Below the pieces are notes generated by a model that was not told where the DNA came from, did no database searches, and saw only the letters and a program-made list of their open reading frames with translations. DNA of 64,000 nucleotides from Paulownia fortunei (taxonomy: Eukaryota > Streptophyta > Magnoliopsida > Lamiales > Paulowniaceae). Shown piece after piece: positions 1 to 13,178 of the stretch (positions are counted from its first letter, which is position 1; each line of letters starts with the position of its first letter). A program made the translations under genes and the position numbers. The stretch is taken from the NCBI GenBank assembly GCA_019321725.1, contig CM033124.1, positions 9,548,001-9,612,000 of the forward strand, read 5' to 3'.

Positions 1-1391
1 AATTAAGTTTTTTAGACTTGGTTAACCTCGCTGATCTTTTAGAAACTTCAAATTATCACTTGACATCTTTCGTCCTCACTCCGTCGAAATCTAAGCCCTG
101 TAAAATCTTCTACCTAGTCTTGGATATATTGTATTAGTTTTGAACTATGCACACTATTTTGATCATCTGCTCAATGCTATTTTTTCAGTTTATATGCTAA
201 GTCTTCTGCTAGTAATGCCTAGTATGTAACTCTTACAAAAGTCAGATTTAAATAGAAAAACTTCACGAGTTTTAAGGGTCCAAGACCAACCCATTCATCA
301 TCAAAATCTATTCAAGTTAATCCTAATAATTTTTCATTTTTTTTATGGAAAAACTCTTGAGAATAACAACAATTAATTTCATGATTGCAAATATGATAAA
401 ATTATATGATGAAGAACATTTTTAAAATTTTTATTTTATTCAATCGTGAAAGTTTACAAAAATAATTTTGGCATTTACAATTGAAACTATAGGCTACTAC
501 TATGGAATTTCTAATATTGTTCCTTAGCCTATCACTTTCCTGGCTTTGTATTACTCATGTTGATCCAAGATCCCATTCTATGTCCTCTAGGTGATGGTGG
601 GGATTTGCCGCTTAGTATATTTGCTCCCTTGAATTTTTCTTCTCTTTTTGGGTGCCTCTTCAACTATCTTCTTTCTATATTATTCAAGTCTCTAAGTTGA
701 ATAAGGAGCTTATCTTGTTGTTTATTGATGTTTTACCCCCGTTATGGCATCATTCACCAAATGGGATGGACGATTGATATGGTTTAGAATTTTTTGCAGC
801 TAATTGGAAATATATTGCAATCCATCTTTTAAATATAGGAACTTGGAGTTTTGTTCCTCAAATTTATTAACTAACCATTTTTGGAGGGGTAGAAGACTAG
901 ATATTTGTTAGTGGTGATTATCATGAAGGTTGTTTAGTTGATTGGATACATGTTTGATGCGTTGCTAGGTAATGTTGGAGAGTATATGGAAATTAGTGTC
1001 CATTTCATTCTCACCATCTAACTTGGCGCATAATGGGTTGCAATGGAGCAGTCTTCAACGCCCTTTTGTAAAAGCCATTTTCTTGATTCATATGTTAACA
1101 TAGAATTAATTTCAAGTTGAGCGTCTTCATTGTCCTCATCTACATCATAAGTGGAGGAGTCTTCATGTTTATCTCATTCAAAGAATATCTCCTTATTCAA
1201 ATAGTTGTTTCTCCTCAGTTCGAGCATATTTTATTAGAGCAACATTTGTTGGTTGAATGGCAATAGAAGAATCATGAACTAGATCTGATGACTGTCTATC
1301 AGCATCTTGTTGGGCATATAATTTCTTTGTTTCTTGGGGTGCTAAGGAGTTGCCTGGAAACTCATGGGTTGTGGTGATAGAAACCCTTTGA
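1..1391 (-). pseudogene. Older coding relic, 3' part (left flank of element A)
   Basis: The minus strand of this flank reads as decayed coding sequence. One frame is open from the insertion point of element A down to a TAA at 1193-1195, and further coding-like pieces continue to about 530, including charged and leucine-rich stretches. On the other side of element A the same frame continues at 39450-39634. The protein was not recognised; it could belong to an older transposable element. The first 530 bases show nothing I can assign. Confidence 0.4.
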
Positions 1392-1396
1392 AGTGT
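1392..1396. repeat. Target-site duplication of element A, left copy (AGTGT)
   Basis: The five bases AGTGT immediately before the LTR edge TGCTAC recur exactly at 39450-39454, just after the other LTR edge CACTTATCA. This fixes both ends of element A although they are 38 kb apart. Confidence 0.9.
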
Positions 1397-3091
1397 TGCT
1401 ACAACTTTAAGATTGCAAACTCAAGTGCAGGTTGTGTTAAGTAATAAATTTATCGTAAGTTCGAAGTCGATTTACAGGGAAATTATTTGAAAAATTCAGG
1501 ATTATATTTCTAAAAAAAGGAGGTTTATTTAAAAAAATAATATTTGTCATAAGTAAAGAAAAACTAAAGTAATAAAAGTATTGAAAATTTGGGATGCACT
1601 CTTGAGTTTTGGACAGAGAAATAATTATTTATTATTTTTACCTCTCTTAATTGCTATTATTGAAATTCATACAAAATGAAGGTTCCAATGGGAAGATATT
1701 ATCAAATAACTTATGCAATAAGGTAATCATGATATTGTCTACAAATTATTTCTTAATGCCAACACTTATTTATGAGATCAAGTATTTATGCATACTTGTG
1801 TCTACAACAAATCAAGCATTTAAGTTAGCGGTTGGTGTAGTAAAACCAAATATCTAACTAAATGAACCCAAGTATTTGTTGTGCTACTAATGATACATAA
1901 ATCAAGAATCACCATAAAACAAGTAGGGTTTAGATTAAAACTAAAAATAATAATACAATATACTTAAATATTTTCTACTCTTGTAACCGTTTCTCTTCCT
2001 CCATGAAGAGGTTCACCATTTTTCCTCAACAAAATAAAATTTAAAAAGACATAATAAAAGTAGAAAATACTAAAAATAGAACAGAAACTAAAGAATACAT
2101 TTCTATTACTACTAAAAAACTTATATTACTAGAAACCATACATTACTAATAGAAAACTTAGCCTAAAGAAACTCTCTACCCCCCATTCTTACAAGTTTAA
2201 TATATGACATATTTATAGTACTTGGAGTATACTAGAGACCAAACATATTATAGAGGAGTTAAACAATCAAGTGGTATGCTAGTTGCTAAGTTGTTACACC
2301 AAATCTTCCAAATCTTCTAAATTCTCACCTACCCGATTGAATTATATTTATAAGTCAGATACAGCTAGATTTCGATGATGAGTAAGAACAAAAGTTATAG
2401 ATCTTTCTGTGCTGATAAATTTTCATATATTATTTGTCAAATTTGACTGTCGAATGAGGGATATATGGTCAAATTAGCGAATCATGTCCAAAAGCCATCC
2501 TTCAACATCAAGAACACATTGCAACATATGTTTTTATCATTTTTTATATATTTTCTCACTATCTTGTCTTCAGAAAACTTGTTTATTTACCTTTTTGTGT
2601 ATAACATATCTAAAATTTCAGCCTAAAATTAATTTGGTCTTAAGAGATATGATCCAATTGGTAAAATAAGTCAGGACTGGGCTGAATTCTGATCTGAATT
2701 TTTGGTGATCCATTTTGTACAACTATTTGAACAAATTTTCCGTTATAATCAAGACTGAATTGGGCGAACTTTCCAACAAAAAAGTTCTTTCTCTTGGCTT
2801 TCAAATGGAGCAAGATTCATATTTATATGGCTTTTGATCATGGAGTTATGTCCAAAATACAAAAACTGCGCAAATGTGGAAACATGCTTCTTTTGATCTA
2901 ATGAAATATTATCTCCCAACTTTCTAATGACATGTGTTGTCTTCTTTGATTTTATTTTAGCTCTTTTTTATCCTTTGTTATTCATTGATTCTCTCACATA
3001 AAACATTTATAAAATAATAATATTAATAAGAATAAATCAAGGAAAGTATAAAAGATTTGATATAAAAATATATCAAAATATACACTTATTA
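1397..3091 (-). repeat. Element A 3' LTR (complete, 1695 bp)
   Basis: It begins TGCTACAAC and ends CACTTATTA on the plus strand; the latter is the complement of the LTR start TGATAAGTG with one change. It aligns along its length with 10132-10606 plus 38241-39449 and, inverted, with the LTRs of element B. The other LTR copy of A lacks about 23 bases next to this outer edge. Confidence 0.88.
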
Positions 3092-4779
3092 AATTTTTTC
3101 ATACTTAACCCTTGCTCGCCCTCGAGAAAACTTAAAACAAACCTAAACTAATACATTTTCATAGAAAATCATGATTGTATTTAGCATATGCAGCAAGCTT
3201 TTAAACTCCTAGGTAGCCCATGAAGGATGAGTTATAGTCTGGTAAGGGTTTCCAGAAGTTATACCCACAAACACCTATGATAAGTATATTCTAACTATTA
3301 TTCTTAGGGAGTAACAAAGTAATAAGGAAATGAAATCAAACAAGTGTTGAATCGAACTCTTAGTCATTCAAAAGTCAATACATTTCTACAATAAGCATAC
3401 TCAAGTATGTGTGTGGATGGTTAATGTCAATAGTGATGAAACTATGCATGTTATAAACAAGTGAATTTTCATAAAATCTTACAAAAACTATTACCCAATT
3501 TTTAATGGAAAAGTTAAACATCATAGGCTCTTCAATTGGTGCAAATATCCACTACGCCGAAGGCACCACATAAATCATAAGGTTTTCAACAAAGGTTGTA
3601 ATAGGGCCAAAGGGTAGTGATGCGACTAAGAAAAAAATGATATAATACAACAAAGGTTCTAAAAACTTTATGGAATTAAAGACATAAAGTTTATCAATAA
3701 AGAATTCTCAAACTCCACGAATTTCAATACGGGGGTCTATTGTGATTGAATTGGACCCCTCTTCATTATTCTTATTCATCTTGCAACATTCTATTTTAGT
3801 TACAACTCGTAATATTTTTAATACTTTGCAATTTTTTTTTTTGCTTTTTTTTGTTTTTTGAAGAGAAACTCCCCCACACTTATCTTCTATTTCTTTTGCA
3901 AGCTCACCCTATTAATAGAATGTCTCTTAAACTCTAAATTATTTTTAGAACAAGGGTTGGATAATAGTGTATTTAGGCTAGGTAAAAAGATATGATTACC
4001 ACAGAAAATTGAAGTGTTCAATGTGGCTCACTATGGGGGATGTTCTTTTGGAAACAAACTGATTTGGCAATGGTGCTAAAAAGTTTAATGTCTTAATTAT
4101 TTTTCAAGTGGTATTCTATCAGTTGTTCGCTTCGACAGACCAAAATGAAAAATTCTAATACTCAACCCCTACATGTTGAAAATCCAAGTTATGATTAGTG
4201 CGAGGGCATAATAATTTGCTATTTTGACATGCTTGTCTTCACACTTAATAACATATCAATTTATACGTAAAAAAAATGAGTATAATTATCGCAAAATTAT
4301 ATTAACCAAAGAACAATATCAAAGTCCAAAACCATACCCATTATCAATCAAATCATATTATTCATGTTTAATTTTAATCATTGAAGTTGAAAGAACATCT
4401 ACGACTAAAAAAAAATTGGTAATTTACAAATTTCGTTAAAAACTTCACAAACTTATCATGTTATGCAAAAAAAAAATATGAGTGAATCTCAAGAGTATTA
4501 CAATTACGATTTACTCAACTACATTTTTCATGGTTTCAATAGACTTAAAAGAAAACATGTTTGATTTTTTTTGAAGAAAATACTAGAAAAACAAACATTA
4601 AATACACAAGTCATGATATCAACTATCCTTCCCCCAACCTAATCGAGATATTATCCCCAATATCGAAAATATATCGGAAAGTAGAGTTTAAACGATATCA
4701 CCTGAAGTGTGGCTTATTGAAAAAATAAAGTTGAAACAACATAAAACACATTATTAGATGAAACCATTAACAATACGCA
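3092..4779 (-). other. Element A 3' non-coding region and polypurine tract
   Basis: This lies between the LOG-like fragment and the 3' LTR. It contains no convincing frame and aligns, inverted, with 31643-33359 of element B. On the minus strand it has the run of G that follows the phrase TCTCGATTAGGTTGG, also present in B. The purine-rich stretch next to the LTR (minus strand 3092-3110) is the decayed polypurine tract. Confidence 0.7.
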
Positions 4780-5233
4780 TCACAGACTGAGAGTCAAATT
4801 TATTTTGTGTTTTAAATCATTGTTCCTGTTAGACCAATCTATATAAGCCAATGCTAGATCAGGTTCTGGCACATATGCTAGAAGTTGATCAATCAATTGA
4901 TCAGATGTTGGAACAGAAATGAGGATTTTTTTCGCAAACGGTGAAATAAAATCTTTTTCATGATTTACAAAAGATAGCAAACCATTATAAAAATCTTAAC
5001 ATTAAGAATACCTATATGTTTTTTGTGAATGTTGAGTTGTGCCCAAAAGACAACTTGGAATAATTCCTTCAGTCTACCAAGACTGCCAGGTATAATGATG
5101 AATGCATCCACATTATTTAACATGTTAGGTATTTTGTCCTAAATATATGACACTTTTAGTTCATCTCCGATGGTCATACCTGTGATATTCTATACTATTA
5201 AATGTTTTGGAATAACTCCCAAGATTTTGACTT
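4780..5233 (-). pseudogene. Captured LOG/lysine-decarboxylase-like fragment in element A
   Basis: On the minus strand this reads as the C-terminal two thirds of a plant LOG-family protein (cytokinin riboside 5'-monophosphate phosphoribohydrolase, historically 'lysine decarboxylase-like'). Visible landmarks in order: a GVIPK-like segment near 5210-5230, TGMTIGDEL, then DAFIIIPGSLGRLKELF at about 5060-5105, which corresponds to the family signature PGGxGT(x)xE, then WAQLNIH, GILNV, and the C-terminal block AKKILISVPTSDQLIDQL ending LTLSL and a stop. The signature is damaged (second Gly to Ser, Thr to Arg). A TAG interrupts it at 5139-5141 and a frameshift lies near the GILNV segment. No intron-like gap is visible, which suits capture from an RNA. 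It abuts broken integrase sequence and keeps pol orientation. It cannot encode an enzyme. Confidence 0.78.
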
Positions 5234-5249
5234 CTTACATGAGTAGAAG

Positions 5250-6140
5250 TAGTAACACTTAAGAGATCAATTTTTATGGTTTGGATTAAACGTTTTCTCC
5301 AAAATACATTTTATCCCCCTATTTGCAAGTTCAACTTGTCCATTTGTCTGATGGTGATAAGGGGTTGCAACTTTATGGATGATTTCATATTTTCTCATTA
5401 AAGTTTCGAAAACTTTATTACAAAAATATTTTCTCCATTACTGATAATAGATTTAGGAATTCCAAATTGATTTAAAATATTTCTTTCAAAAATTTTATCA
5501 CTATTTTGTGATCATTGTTTTGATAATGATTTGTCTCGATTTGTTTTGAAATATAATATATGGCAACCAATATGTAAAGAAAATCAAATAATAATGGAAA
5601 TGGTCCCACAAAGTCAATACCCCAGCAACTAAAGATTTTAATCACTAGGATAGGGTATAGGTGCATCATGTTTCGCTTTGAAATAGATCCTAACTTTTTC
5701 TAATTTTCACAACTTTTGCAGAAATTGTAAGTGTCTTTGAAAAGAGTTGGCCAATAAAATTCAGATTACAAGATTTTTGCAGCAATTTCCTTTACAGAAA
5801 AGTGACCATCACATGCTTTTGAATGACAAAATTTAATAATATTACCTATCTGATTGTCAGACACGCATCTTCGAAAGATTTGATCAGAACAGTATTTGAA
5901 TAGGTATGGATTATCCCAATAAAAAAATTTCACCTCAATCAAAAACTTCTTTTTGTCTTGAGAGTTCCAATGCGATGGCATCTTTCCTATCACAAAAATA
6001 AAAATAAAAAATAACAATGTCAACAAACTAAGATAAAATAAAAACACTAAATAGTTGTTTATCAGAGAAAGTGTCATTAATAGGTGTGGTTTGAAATGAG
6101 TCTTTTCAAACAAATCTCGACAAATGATCAACCACCACAT
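5250..6140 (-). pseudogene. Element A integrase remnant
   Basis: The minus-strand pieces show the zinc-binding region (RRCVSDNQIG then FCHSKACDGHF, 5766-5900), then the catalytic core beginning with CWGIDFVGPFP (first Asp, about 5600-5635) and the [16 protein letters not shown] block near 5330-5380. At the expected middle catalytic Asp the codon is AAT (Asn) at 5437-5439, the same change as in element B. The C-terminal domain is missing: the sequence passes from the core directly into the LOG-like fragment near 5250. Several stops and frameshifts are present. Confidence 0.75.
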
Positions 6141-6149
6141 TCTATATTT

Positions 6150-7400
6150 CTTTCTTATCTTGAATCGTAATATTAAATTCTTGGAGTAAGAGAATCTACA
6201 TAATCAGTCTAGGTTTGGTATTTTTTTTTGACAAAAGATATTTCAAAGTTATATGATCACTGAAAACAACAACTGATGAGCTAACAAAATAAGATCTAAA
6301 TTTGTTCAATGCAAAAACTACAACAAGTAATTCTTTTTTAGTTATTGAATAATTTAATTCGGCACTATTTAAAGTTTACTTGCATAGTAAATAACATATG
6401 ATTTTTTGTCTTTTTTTGTCCCATGATAGCTCCAACAATATAGTAACTAGCATCACACATTATTTCAAAAGGTAAAGTCCAATCTGGAAGTTGCATGATT
6501 GGAGCAGATGTAAGCATACTTTTAAGCTTAACAAAAATATTTTCACAATTTTTAGTCCATTAAAAAATAGTGCCTTCTGTTAGAATATTACACAAAGGTT
6601 TGGATATTATACTAAAATATTTGATAAATCTTCTATAAAAACTAACATGTCCAAAAAATAATCTTACTTCCTTCATAGTCTTTGGTAGTAGCAAATTCCT
6701 AATTAACTCAATTTTAGATTTATCAACTTCAATAGATTTTGTTGAAATAATGTGTTTAAGAACAATACTAGTTGTCACCATGAAATTACACTTCTCCCAA
6801 TTGAGTACAAGATTCTTTTCTTCACACCTGATCAAAAACTTTTATAAATTAGACAAGCAATCGACAAATAAATTACCAAAAATATAAAAATCATCCATAA
6901 TGACTTTAAGAAAACTTTCAACCATGTCACTAAAAATACTAAGTATGCATCGTTGGAATGTAGCTGGTACATTATATAATCTAAAAGGCATAATTCGATA
7001 TGCAAAAGGACATTAAAAGTTAATTTCTCATGATCTTCAAATGTAATTGCAATTTAATTATACCTAAAATATTCATCTAAAAAGCAATAAAATTCATGTC
7101 CCTCAACTTTTCCTAAGATTTGATCCATGAAAGGTAATGAAAAATGATATTTTTTAATAACTAAATTGAGTTTCCTATAGTCAATGTACATTCGCCAACT
7201 AGTAACAGTCTTGGTTGGAATTAATTCATCGTTCTTATTCTTGACTATAGTAACTCTAGATTTCTTAGGTACAACTTAAGTAGGACTTACCCATTTGCTA
7301 TTAGAAATAGTATAAATGATTCCATTATCTATGAGTTTAATGAATTCATTTCTCACTACTTCTTTTATATTAGGATTTATCCTTCGTTTCATTTCTCTAG
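6150..7400 (-). pseudogene. Element A reverse transcriptase and RNase H remnant
   Basis: The minus strand encodes a Gypsy-type reverse transcriptase in pieces. The N-terminal part with the WRMYIDYRKLN-type block is near 7150-7200, the catalytic motif IMDDFYIFG is at about 6876-6902, and 6560-6835 carries the thumb and connection region ending YRRFIKYFSIISKPLC. RNase H follows at about 6200-6540. Stops and frameshifts occur throughout. It aligns with 27500-28810 of element B, which is better preserved. Confidence 0.75.
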
Positions 7401-7429
7401 AAGGTTTAGTATTTTTCTCTAGATAGATG

Positions 7430-8376
7430 TTATGTGCAAATTAAAGGACTAATGTCTTTAATGTTAGCAATGGTCCATCTTAAAGCATTCTTATGCATTT
7501 CTAGAGTTTCGATCAACTTACATTCTTCAGATGCATCAAGTTTGGAAGAAATTATTACTAAAAAAGTTTTATTCTCACTCAAGAAAGCGTATTTCAAATC
7601 AACTGGTAAAGGTTTCAAATCAACTATGCTTTAATACTTGATGGAATAGATTTTACTGTTGATGATGAAAGTTCTTCAAGCCTTAGCTTCCAAAAATATT
7701 TTTCTTGTACCTAAGAAAATTCAGAAATAGTATTAATGTGTGCATTTTTACAAGTAATTTTACTTTTAAAATAAGTTTCCAAAGGATTTGGAGAGTTAGT
7801 GATAGTAAAATATTCATGAACAAGTTTTTTGATTGAATCCACTTCATGTACTTCGACATTTTTTGCCGGTTGCTTACAAACATTAAACACATTTAGTTCC
7901 AAAGTCATATTTCTAAATGATAACTTCAAAGTACCATTCCTATAATTAATCAAAGCATTTGAAGTTGCAAGAAAAGGACGATCCAAAATGACAGGAATCT
8001 ATGTATCTGTTTATGCAACAGGCTCTGTGTTCAAAATAATGAAATCGATTGAAAAGTAAAAGTTATCAATTTGTACCAACACATCTTCTACTACTCTCTT
8101 TGGAACTTTAATCGAATGGTCAGCTAGTTGGAGTACAACGACAATTGTTTTGAGTTCTCCCAAACCCAACTGTTCATAAAGTGAAAAAGGTAGAAGATTT
8201 ACATTAGCACCAAGATCAAGCAAATCACGCTCTATTCTAGTGTTTCCTATGGTGCATGAAATGGTTGGACAACCTAGATCTTTGTATTTGAGTGGTGTGA
8301 ATTGTTGAATGATTGAACTAACACTTTCAATTAAAAATGTCTTCTTTTGTACATGATGTTTCTTTTGATTGTACAC
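7430..8376 (-). pseudogene. Element A protease and pre-RT linker remnant
   Basis: The frame 8011-8376 contains the retroviral-type aspartic protease centre LLDLGANVNLLP, keeping the catalytic Asp of the usual DLGAS box, followed by YEQLGLGELK and ADHSIKVPKRVVEDVLVQ, typical of Athila-type proteases. The linker to reverse transcriptase lies at 7430-7990 and aligns with 27032-27500 of element B, including the shared phrase MTLELNVFNVCKQP. Frameshifts separate the parts. Confidence 0.75.
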
Positions 8377-8399
8377 AAATCTTTCAAAAATTTGGCATA

Positions 8400-10036
8400 A
8401 GGTGGAACTTGCTTGATTGTATCAAACAATGGAATATTAATCTTGATTTGTTTAAAAACTTCAAATATTTCAGCATTTTAGTTCAATTTTTAAATTGCTT
8501 ACAATTTTTGAAGAAAGAGTACTAGAGGCAAATATTTTTCTTTTTTATTATTTTCAAACTTACTTTCATCGTCAAGACTGTTTCTATTCTTTATTTTTGG
8601 AGGTGAATTAAAAACTTTCTCCTTGGGATGAATGGTCTTATCAATAACTTTTTCATTCCAAAGAGTTGTGATTGTTTATCTTCCTTGATTGAATTTTCAC
8701 CTGAAGAAGAAACATGACATTGAGTGGAATGATTAGGCTGAGGTTGAGTTGGAAACTTACCTTTTTCCTGAGTGCGCAAAGAGGAAATTAATGTTAAAAG
8801 TGTGTTTTTGAACTCATTGATGGCTTATGAAGTTTGATTTTTAATGTTTGTTTGTTCATGCATAAATATTTATAAAGTCTCCTCAAGGGATTTTTTATGT
8901 GGAGTTGGATAAGAAGAAAAGTTTGGTGACTTTTGTGAATGTTAGGCACGGTTATCATCTCACCAACTAATTTGGGGTGATTTCTCCATTGTGGATTGTA
9001 AGTTTCAGAATATAGAGAATGAAAAATTTTTTTGAATGTGTTCATGGAATTTGCTTGTACTGTAATGTTTGGACTCGATAATTTCACAATTGCTACAAAC
9101 TTCTTTCTCTTGCACATATTTGTTTTCTTTTACTTTTTTAAGTTCTATAGCTTCAACTTTTCTTGTTAAACTAATAATCCTACAATTTAGATCATCTTCT
9201 TAACTAAGGTATATTTTTCTTTATTACTATTATCAAGACTAAATCTAATAGAACTTTTGGAAGAATTAATATTATGGCATGATTGAGAGTTTTTTACCAA
9301 ATTGTCTAGATATTCTAGGGTTTCATCACGTTATTTATCAAAAAACTCACCATTACACATTGTTTCAACAAAATATTTTGTTTCAAGAGTTAAACCTTCA
9401 TAAAAGAAACTAATTAAGTACCATTTTTCAAAATCATAATGTGGGCATAAATTTAACAAATCTTTAAATCTTTCCCAATATTGAAAGAAAGCTTTATTGG
9501 AATTTTGAGAAAAATTTTGAATTTGTTTTTTCAAAGCATTAGTTTTATTAATTGGAAAGAATTTTTTCAAAAATTCAGTTTGTATTTCTTGCTAAGTGCC
9601 AATTGACTTAGGTTTTAAAGAATGAAGCCAAGTTTTTTATTTATCTTTTAAAGAGAAATAAAATAATTTGAACTTAACAATCTCATTTGTGCAAGTTTGA
9701 TAATCAAATGTGGCACATACTTTATTAAATTTTTTCAAATACAAGTAAGGGCTTTCAGAGTTTAAACCATGGAAATTAAGAAATAAAGGGATCATACCTG
9801 GCTTGAATCGAAAGTTATTTGCATTGAGAGAAAAAATAAAACAAGGAAAAGAATAATTCGAGGAGTTTGCAAGTAATAATGCATGTTATGTACCTGTTGA
9901 TTCTCTTTTTTATCCTAGATGCCTTCATTTTTAGCTTTGGTGTGTGTGGAAGTGATTCAAATAAATTTTCAAATAATGTTTCAGAATTATTTCTAACTAA
10001 ACGTAAAAAATTATAACTACAATACCATTTAACCAT
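8400..10036 (-). pseudogene. Element A gag remnant
   Basis: The minus-strand frame 9331-9570 carries the Retrotrans_gag core, including NALKKQIQNFSQNSNKAFF, RFKDLLNLCPHYDFE and the conserved FYEGL segment. Downstream, around 9070-9120, is a broken zinc-knuckle start (EVCSNCE), and then a low-complexity region to about 8590. It aligns with 25023-26400 of element B. Premature stops separate the pieces, and 9815-10036 is N-terminal sequence in a shifted frame. Confidence 0.72.
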
Positions 10037-10112
10037 ATAATCATAAAGAAAATAAACACATTATATTTACAAAAAAATATTTACAAACCTGAATACTTAC
10101 CTTATCTTCCCC

Positions 10113-10126
10113 GCCAACGGCGCAAA
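10113..10126 (-). other. Element A primer binding site (tRNA-Asp type)
   Basis: On the minus strand, just inside the 5' LTR, the sequence reads TTGCGCCGTTGGC. The Athila-type primer site TGGCGCCGTTGCC pairs with the 3' end of tRNA-Asp; this copy differs by two bases. The short A/T spacer between LTR end and primer site is also seen in element B. Confidence 0.72.
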
Positions 10127-10131
10127 AAACT

Positions 10132-10606
10132 TGCTAAGTGCAGGTTATGTTAAGTAAATTTTTCGTGAATTCGAGGTCAATTTATAAGAAAGTTGTTTGA
10201 AAAATTCAAGATTATGTTTCTAAAAAATTGGGGTTTATGTGACTCAAAAAATAATAATATACGTTGTAACTAAAGAAAAATCAAAATAATAAAAATAACG
10301 AGGATTAGAAATCCACTTTTAAGTTTTGATAGAAAAATAATTTTTTTTCCTCGCTTAATTATTACTATTAGAATCCATATATAATGAATATATTTCAATG
10401 GAAGGCATTATCAAATAACTCATACAATAAGATAATTATGATATTGTTTTACTATTTATAAATTATTTTTAATATTAATATTTATTTATAAAATCAAGTA
10501 TTAATGGATAGCTGTAACTATAACAAATCAAGGTAATCAATGTTTTCCGTTAGTCGATAATGTAGTAAAATAAATGTTTAGCTAAATGAACCCAAGTTTT
10601 GTTGTA
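10132..10606 (-). repeat. Element A 5' LTR, inner segment
   Basis: It starts TGCTAAGTGCAGG and matches 1397-1880 of the 3' LTR, with about 23 bases missing near the edge. Similarity stops abruptly at about 10606 and resumes at 38241, so this LTR was broken by the LINE rather than by deletion. Confidence 0.88.
10594..10606. repeat. Target-site duplication of the LINE, left copy
   Basis: AAGTTTTGTTGTA here and AAGTATTTATTATG at 38241-38254 both correspond to a single AAGTATTTGTTGTG in the unbroken LTR at 1870-1883. A direct repeat of about 13 bases is normal for target-primed LINE insertion. Both copies have since mutated. Confidence 0.75.
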
Positions 10607-11333
10607 ATAGATATATGATTCTCGGCTTGTAGTTTCTTCATTTGAAGTTTGTTGAAACTGGTTTGGGAAAATCGACATTTACCTACCGAACTTTGTTTCC
10701 TCCTCTTCCCCGCCGGTTTTCCTCCGTTGCCGTTAAATGGCCACCGGCATAGGGTAGCCTTATCTATGTTATGATATCTTCGCCTCTCCCTTCTACATAA
10801 TCAGATCTGCATTTCCCCATTTTTTCGAGACCTATCCTTTCTTTTTTTCTCTTTTGCCATCAACGGTGATTCATCACCGGCGGTGGGTTCTCTTGGCCCC
10901 TCCTACCTCAACATTATACGCTCTACCACCCCTTAGCAATTTCTCCCCCCTGCGGGTGTCCCTCTGATTATCGCAACCCGAGACCTCCACTTCTAAACTT
11001 TCCGATTCACCTGGTCACTGGAAATTCCCTGGTGGCGCTCATCCCCGAACAACATCCTCCCCTCCCCCATGGTCGCTTCTCCCAGATCAATCGTACCATC
11101 TGCCACCGTCCTCCGCTCACCCAATTCCCTCACCTCAGCCCTAGGTTGCGAGTGTCTCTTCTCAGCTCTCCGTGAAATTCGTCACCTCTGCTGCCTTTCT
11201 TCTCTGGATATACCCTCTAACTTAGACCTAACTCTCAATTCATAACATCCATGACCCTTTCTCTCCATCCAGTCGCATGAATTAATACCATCTTCTAGAA
11301 ACCTTCACCCGATCCTATGCTGATGTTGCTCAG
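10607..11333 (+). other. LINE 5' untranslated/promoter region
   Basis: This 730-base stretch before ORF1 is much richer in C and T than its surroundings, with several CT-rich and GCCGG-containing runs between 10690 and 11250, as expected for the internal-promoter region of a plant L1. No frame of note is present. Its left edge is set by the LTR break and the target duplication. Confidence 0.6.
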
Positions 11334-13178
11334 ATGGCGGCACCTCTGCCTCCCACGATATTTTCTCCCCATTCCCTAAACAAGTCTTTGATCATTGACA
11401 CTCCAGATATCTCCATTGGCTCATATTCCAAATACCATGGCATTGATGTTGTAATCTTCTCAGAAGCAGAAACCTTCAAATTAGCTGAACCTCTTCAATT
11501 TGCCTTCATTGGAAAATTCTCACATGGTACCCCATCTTTGAAGCAGCTACATCAACATTTCACTTTACTGAAGCTCACAGGACGTCATTCAGTTCATATT
11601 CTCAATCCCAAACACATTCTCATCATACTTTCCAATGATGCTGATTTTGCAAGGCTCTGGCTTAGGAGAATTTGGTACTTTGATGGTTTCCCCATGAGAT
11701 TGTTCAAGTGGTCGCCGGAGTTTAATCCTAAATTTGAATCGGTCGTTGTCCCTCTATAGATTCAGCTCCCTGAACTGTCGGTACATCTATTTGATAAAAC
11801 AGCTCTGAAAGTGGTGGCAAGCTTGGTGGGAAGGCTTCTCAGGATTGATGAAGCTACTGCAAACAAATCACAGTTGAGTGTTGCTCACATCTGTGTGGAA
11901 ATCAACCTGCAAGAAGACAGAAAGGAAAGTGTCTATTTGGGAATTGGGTCACAAATGATTTTGCAAAAAATAATATATGAAAATCTACCTCAATGTTGAA
12001 TGGACTGCAAACACCTTGGACATGATATTTCTAATTGCTATGAGAATGGAAAGGTGCCAAAACCAGTTAAGCAAATCAACATTAACAAGGATAAGGAACC
12101 TGACACTCAAGATGTTATGGCAAAAAAAAATGTAAGAAAGTCATTTATGGAAATGACTTATCTAATTTAGCTGGTCGTAGTGGCATGAGTACTGAGGCCA
12201 ACATGTTGAGTAAAGAGGTTGATGGGATGAGCAAGGAGAGGATAGATCAGATTCCTAACTCTGTTGAAGAAGTGTTGGAAAGGGAAAATGATATGTGTAC
12301 AGATGTTGCTGAAATGGTTAATCTAGAAGTTGTTGGTTTTTCTGTTCAAACTTTAACTCTATTAAAGAACTTAATGTGAATTTGGATGAAGACTTGGTTG
12401 GTAAAAAACTGGATCCTGACCCTAATGAATTTACAGAACTTAACACTTAATATGGAGAGACAAATTTGGCTTGAGGAAATGAAACCTGGGAGTGATGAAA
12501 TTGGGATAGATGATGTAGTGGAAATTAACAGAGAACGAGTGGCACACTTGAGGAAGAACTTTTTGACCTTCATGAAAAATGGTTGCTACAGTAATGAGCA
12601 TGCTGATAATACTGGGTGGAGTAGTAAGAACATAACTCAGGCCCAAAATAGAACTGAAATTTATCCACCAAGGGGGATAATCATACCAAAAAGGAATGTG
12701 CTTTTTAAAAAAAGAAGCAGGGAAAAAAATAGAGAAAAGCAAACTGGGAAAGGTAAAGTCACAAACATTAATGCACAGGGAGAACAGTTAAACTAGATTG
12801 AGATTTATGGGGAAAATGAGATAAGAAATGATATGGTCAGTAAAACGGGTATCATAGTTGATTCAAATGAGGTTGTTAAAGGTGATGGGGAAATTCACCA
12901 ATCTATTCAAGTACTGAGCTCTGCAATCAAATCCAAAGGATAAAGGGACCATGCCATTTACAACCTATGCTGAGAGGGTTGAACTCAATGACCCTAATGA
13001 TAATAAATTTTCTAACAAAATGGTGATTGGACTTAATGAGAAGGGGGGGAATTTTACAAGGATAGAGAGAGATTATTGCTGGGAAAATATTCTATTAGAA
13101 CCATTCTTTGTTCCCTGAATGAATTTTACAGAAATAAATCAAGTCATTACTACCACAGTAAAGAGTTCACCGACATAT
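11334..13178 (+). pseudogene. LINE ORF1 (gag-like), broken
   Basis: The frame starts MAAPLPPTIFSPHSL and carries the DUF4283-type nucleic-acid-binding region typical of plant L1 ORF1 (residues about 30-140, including FKLAEPLQFAFIGKFSHG and the LWLRRIWYFDGFPMRLF block). A TAG follows at 11757-11759, after which the same frame resumes with IQLPELSVHLFDK and a second stop at about 11997. The zinc knuckle then reads CKHLGHDISNC. Beyond 12185 is the hydrophilic C-terminal region in shifting frames (12185-12379, 12386-12796). The Copia insertion cuts it at 13178; the remainder is 21989-22152. Confidence 0.78.

Noticed and set aside
4780..5233. Functional host LOG gene
   Set aside because: It lies inside a retroelement, has a TAG, a frameshift and a damaged PGGxGT signature, and lacks the N-terminal third.
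11334..12796. Minus-strand frames at 12346-12742
   Set aside because: They are antisense shadows of LINE ORF1.
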